Of a DNA stretch of 9,758 nt, positions 7,269 through 9,758 are shown piece after piece. Below the pieces are notes generated by a model. The model did not search any database. It saw only the letters and a program-made list of their open reading frames with translations, and was not told where the DNA came from. Both the position numbers and the translations under genes were made by a program. This DNA is from Clostridia bacterium. Its GTDB lineage: Bacteria; Bacillota; Clostridia; Christensenellales; DTU072. Numbering within the stretch: the first letter of the stretch is position 1; each line of letters starts with the position of its first letter. The DNA is taken from contig JAQVME010000034.1 in assembly GCA_028703745.1 (NCBI GenBank), forward strand, positions 1 to 9,758, written 5' to 3'.

Positions 7269-7859
7269 ATGAACAAGGAACAATTTTTGAAACAGCTCAG
7301 ATCTTCGTTGAAAAAGTACAGTGTCGAAGAGGTCGACAAGGCAGTAGGGTACTATGACGAAATTATCAGCGATAAAATTGAGCAAGGGTACGACGAAAGG
7401 GGAGTGATAGCCGGATTGGGCGACATTAAGAATATTTCCAAAGAAATACAGCTGGATATTCTCAATGTCAGAACCTTCGAACCCTCAAAATCCAATTTGC
7501 GCAGGAGCACAAGCAGCGCTTGGGTGGCATTGATGCTGCTTGCTTCACCGGCGCTTTTGCCGATAGCTATAGCGCTGTTTACGGTATTCTTTACCGTGCT
7601 AGTCACCAGCGCCGCGCTGATGATTTCATTTTTTGTCACCGGCGCCGCGCTTATTATTTCGTTAATTCCGGCAATAGTATATACTGCGACATTCGGAGCA
7701 GGCGAAGCCTTGTTGACTGCCGCTGCCATATTGCTGTGCGCGGCGGTGTTCGGCTTTCTCACTATTGTGTTTTATTACCTTACAAAGATGATAATGACCG
7801 CCATAACCAAGCTGGCAATGAAGCTGGCGAAAAAAGACAAAAAAGGAGACAAAAAATGA
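7269..7859 (+). CDS. DUF1700 (HAAS-domain) membrane protein
   Basis: This 196-residue protein has an N-terminal helical domain (about 1-65) with the family features: YYDEIISDKIEQGYDERGVI (28-47), then GLGDIKNISKEI (49-60). This is the DUF1700/HAAS motif, common in membrane proteins co-encoded with PadR regulators. A mostly hydrophobic region follows (about 84-170, probably three or four segments rich in Ala, Ile and Phe), then a strongly basic tail, KLAMKLAKKDKKGDKK. The molecular function is unknown; it may be a membrane partner or signalling component for the DUF4097 protein next to it. AAGGAG (7257-7262) lies 6 nt before the ATG. The stop overlaps the next start in an ATGA tetranucleotide, indicating coupled translation and probably matched expression. 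Confidence 0.87.
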   Translation: MNKEQFLKQLRSSLKKYSVEEVDKAVGYYDEIISDKIEQGYDERGVIAGLGDIKNISKEIQLDILNVRTFEPSKSNLRRSTSSAWVALMLLASPALLPIAIALFTVFFTVLVTSAALMISFFVTGAALIISLIPAIVYTATFGAGEALLTAAAILLCAAVFGFLTIVFYYLTKMIMTAITKLAMKLAKKDKKGDKK

Positions 7860-8749
7860 AAACAGCAATAAAAGTAGTGGTATCTTTGCTGATACTCGGC
7901 GTAATACTTGCCGTCATCGGTTTGATTGTTATAGATTTTGACTTTGCAAATATCAGCTCATATTTCAAAACCGACAAGGATTATACCGTCACCCAGACCT
8001 CTTCGGAGTATGCCGCAACGGGAATAGTCATTGAATCCGACAATAGGATAGTAAAGCTTATACCTTCGACCGACGCCAAATACAGCATAAAGTATTATCA
8101 GTCCGAATACGACAAGGTTACTTATACAGAAGCCGACGGCGTCATTCGCATTAAGGCGAAGATGGAAAAAAGAAAATGGTGGCTGAATCTCGGCAGAACC
8201 TCTAACGAGGTACGAACAATACTTATAGGGGTGCCTACATCATTTGAAGGGACAATAGACGTCGAAACCTCGAACGGCGACGTGACGGCAGACAATTTGG
8301 GGGAATTGCAGCGTCTGTCGCTTGAAAGCTCAAACGGCGACATTACTGCAAAAAGCATGAACGTCGACGGAGCAGTCACGCTGAATTCTTCGAACGGCGA
8401 TATAAGTATCAGCGTGCTTTCTAGCAGCGCAAAAGTATACGCGCGGACCACCAACGGAGAAATAACAATCGACGCCTTGTCCGCGGCAGAAACTACAATG
8501 CACTCCTCGAACGGCGACATAGAAATAAGCGGTATAAATTGCAGTAACATCGAAGCCACCTCCTCGAACGGCGAAGTGGAGATAACATTATTCGGCGAGC
8601 AGTCCGACTACGAGATAGAAGTTGAGACCTCGACGGGCAGCATAACCCTTGACGGTATCAAAATTTCCGACCAAACTTTGAATGGAGGGGCTGCCAAGAG
8701 GCTAAAGGCGATAACCTCGAACGGTTCGATAGAAATAGACTTCATTTGA
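7856..8749 (+). CDS. DUF4097 family beta-solenoid protein, membrane anchored (putative adhesin)
   Basis: This 297-residue protein has an N-terminal hydrophobic anchor (about 5-27), a beta-rich region (about 43-130) and a ladder of eight Asn-Gly turns of the type [ST]-[ST]-N-G-[DE]-[IV]. The turn residue lies at 140, 160, 180, 200, 219, 238, 260 (Thr here: TSTGS) and 289. This is the DUF4097 beta-strand-repeat signature, predicted to form a right-handed solenoid outside the membrane. The annotation 'putative adhesin' is a family label, not a demonstrated role. Members also occur in envelope-stress operons such as Bacillus subtilis yvlABCD, so an envelope function is plausible. AAAAGGAG (7841-7848) lies 7 nt before the ATG, which overlaps the DUF1700 stop. 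A longer open frame back to 7520 lies inside DUF1700 and is a shadow. The gene ends the cassette 20 nt before a terminator. Confidence 0.88.
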   Translation: MKTAIKVVVSLLILGVILAVIGLIVIDFDFANISSYFKTDKDYTVTQTSSEYAATGIVIESDNRIVKLIPSTDAKYSIKYYQSEYDKVTYTEADGVIRIKAKMEKRKWWLNLGRTSNEVRTILIGVPTSFEGTIDVETSNGDVTADNLGELQRLSLESSNGDITAKSMNVDGAVTLNSSNGDISISVLSSSAKVYARTTNGEITIDALSAAETTMHSSNGDIEISGINCSNIEATSSNGEVEITLFGEQSDYEIEVETSTGSITLDGIKISDQTLNGGAAKRLKAITSNGSIEIDFI

Positions 8750-8769
8750 GTTTATAAAAACATATAGAC

Positions 8770-8799
8770 AAAAAATCCCGTAGAAATGCGGGATTTTTT
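8770..8799. terminator. Bidirectional intrinsic terminator between convergent genes
   Basis: Eleven base pairs (8770-8780 with 8789-8799, core ATCCCG/CGGGAT) enclose an 8-nt loop. The stem is flanked by A6 on the left and T6 on the right, so it gives a U tract when transcribed from either side. It lies 20 nt after the DUF4097 stop and 27 nt beyond the stop of the minus-strand GH18 gene. It can serve both. Confidence 0.88.
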
Positions 8800-8826
8800 C
8801 ATAGAAATGAAACAAGCGCCTTAGAG

Positions 8827-9758
8827 CTAACGTTTGGTGATATTGAAGTTTTCGTTAAGCAGCAGCCAGTTTTGCGGGAAGGCAAAGCCCAACCTCCAAT
8901 AGCTTATGCCACGCAGATTTAGCCTTTTCAGCAGGTCGAATTTTGCCTGAATACTTCTGGCGTCCTCGAACCATACGATGTGACGTACGCCGTCGGCGGT
9001 ATAATTGAAAAACGGCGCCTGCGCGTCAAGGTCATAAGAGATGGATACGTTGTTTTGCGCGGCAAGTTCTATTGCGCGTTGCGGACTCAGCGCCCTGGCG
9101 AAGGTAGTGCCGCGAACGAAGGGCAGCGGCCAGTCGTAGCCGTAAAGGTTCTGTCCCATCATAATTTTGTATGAGGGCATTTCGCTCAGCGCGTAGCGCA
9201 GCACCTGTTCAACGGGTTTTATCGGTGAAACGGGCATAGGAGGTCCTGCTGAATAACCCCATTCATAGGTCATTATGACGACAAAATCCACTGCCGCCCC
9301 TATAGCGCCATAATCGTGCGCCTCGTACCATTGCCCTTGCTGTGTGGCGCCGGTTTTCGGAGCAAGCGCCGCAGAAACCAACAGACCCTCATTATGCAAC
9401 CGCTGCGTTGCCGTCGTCAGGAACTGCGTATATTGTGTTTTGAGGTCTACAGGTATGAATTCAAAATCGAAATGCACGTCGGAAAAAATGCCCGCGCGCT
9501 TGGTCTCGGCGATTATGTTATCAATGAGCGCCATTTGAACTGCGGAGCTTTCAAGGATGGCTCTCGCTAGCTCGCCGCTGAAACGTCCCTCCTCGATATT
9601 CGTCACCACCATCATCAGAGTGGTGTTGTTTTGGTTTGCGATATCCGCCAATCCCTCGAGGGGAAGGGGCGAAATCGTGCCGTCTCTTCTTGCTTGATAG
9701 CTGACCGGAGCAAGGTAAGTAAGAAAAGGCGCGGCTTCTGCGGCGGCTCGCAAGGTGG
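8827..9758 (-). CDS. GH18 N-acetylglucosaminidase of the SleL/YaaH type (spore cortex or peptidoglycan hydrolase); 5' end outside window
   Basis: This is the C-terminal 308 or so residues of a glycoside hydrolase family 18 enzyme. The frame is still open at the window edge, so the TTG at 9753 need not be the start; numbering below counts from it. YLAPVSYQARRDG (13-25) begins the visible barrel. The catalytic strand ends in HFDFEFIP (94-101), with the expected acid Glu98 and partner Asp96, although the usual DG before it reads SD here. Strong SleL/YaaH hallmarks follow: ALAPKTGATQQGQWYEAHDY, VDFVVIMTYEWGY with GPPMPVSPI, and KIMMGQNLYGYDWPLPFV. SleL enzymes cleave cortex peptidoglycan fragments during spore germination and usually carry two N-terminal LysM domains, which would lie outside the window here. 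Relatives also occur as vegetative cell-wall enzymes, so sporulation is suggested, not shown. Convergent with the padR cassette and separated by the shared terminator. Confidence 0.88.
   Translation of the reverse strand, partial: TLRAAAEAAPFLTYLAPVSYQARRDGTISPLPLEGLADIANQNNTTLMMVVTNIEEGRFSGELARAILESSAVQMALIDNIIAETKRAGIFSDVHFDFEFIPVDLKTQYTQFLTTATQRLHNEGLLVSAALAPKTGATQQGQWYEAHDYGAIGAAVDFVVIMTYEWGYSAGPPMPVSPIKPVEQVLRYALSEMPSYKIMMGQNLYGYDWPLPFVRGTTFARALSPQRAIELAAQNNVSISYDLDAQAPFFNYTADGVRHIVWFEDARSIQAKFDLLKRLNLRGISYWRLGFAFPQNWLLLNENFNITKR

Noticed and set aside
7520..7855. Upstream extension of the DUF4097 frame inside DUF1700
   Set aside because: The extension lacks family likeness, while AAAAGGAG and an ATG followed by a signal-anchor mark the start at 7856.
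8122..8559. Minus-strand frame of 145 codons with regularly repeated SPFE motifs
   Set aside because: Its regular repeats are simply the antisense of the Asn-Gly turn codons of the DUF4097 gene.
8270..8727. Evenly spaced TCGAACGGCGA units considered as a CRISPR array or iteron cluster
   Set aside because: The units are short, lie in frame inside a coding sequence, encode the conserved DUF4097 turn, and have no long identical repeats or cas or rep genes nearby.

Overview
The window looks like a chromosomal segment of a Bacillota (Firmicutes) bacterium, probably an uncultured Clostridia-type gut or rumen lineage. The evidence is AGGAG-type ribosome binding sites, TATAAT/TTGACA promoters, a PadR-DUF1700-DUF4097 cassette, a DUF3810 membrane protein, a many-module InlB-B-repeat surface protein, and a SleL/YaaH-type GH18 enzyme. 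This assignment is inferred from gene families, not from a marker gene. No rRNA, tRNA, CRISPR array or intact mobile element is visible.

Layout. (1) Bases 1-2780 (+) hold the 3' part of a large acidic surface protein. It has about 13 degenerate InlB-B/Flg_new-like beta modules, a Pro/Glu-rich stalk and a C-terminal membrane anchor; the start lies upstream of the window. (2) Bases 2861-6726 (+) form one transcription unit: an extended -10 promoter, an alpha-phosphoglucomutase/phosphomannomutase (pgcA-type), a DUF3810 predicted membrane zinc peptidase, a small cupin and a GNAT acetyltransferase. Gaps are 1 and 10 nt, then a 1-nt overlap, and a strong intrinsic terminator follows. (3) Bases 6869-8799 (+) form a self-contained cassette: a consensus sigma-A promoter overlaid by two 21-bp near-palindromic repeats (probable PadR operators), then padR, a DUF1700/HAAS membrane protein, a DUF4097 beta-solenoid membrane-anchored protein and a terminator. 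(4) Bases 8827-9758 (-) hold the C-terminal part of a SleL/YaaH-like GH18 N-acetylglucosaminidase, convergent with the cassette. The shared hairpin at 8770-8799 can terminate both strands.

How it fits together. Most genes point to the cell envelope: a surface protein, a sugar-phosphate mutase feeding glycan precursors, a membrane peptidase, a PadR-controlled membrane/adhesin-like pair and a peptidoglycan or cortex hydrolase. The region best suited to direct experiment is the PadR cassette. Its regulatory DNA is unusually legible, and its last gene encodes a solenoid whose repeat is phased at exactly 60 bp over four consecutive coils. I see no clearly novel defence or mobile system here. The least characterised proteins are DUF3810, DUF1700 and DUF4097.
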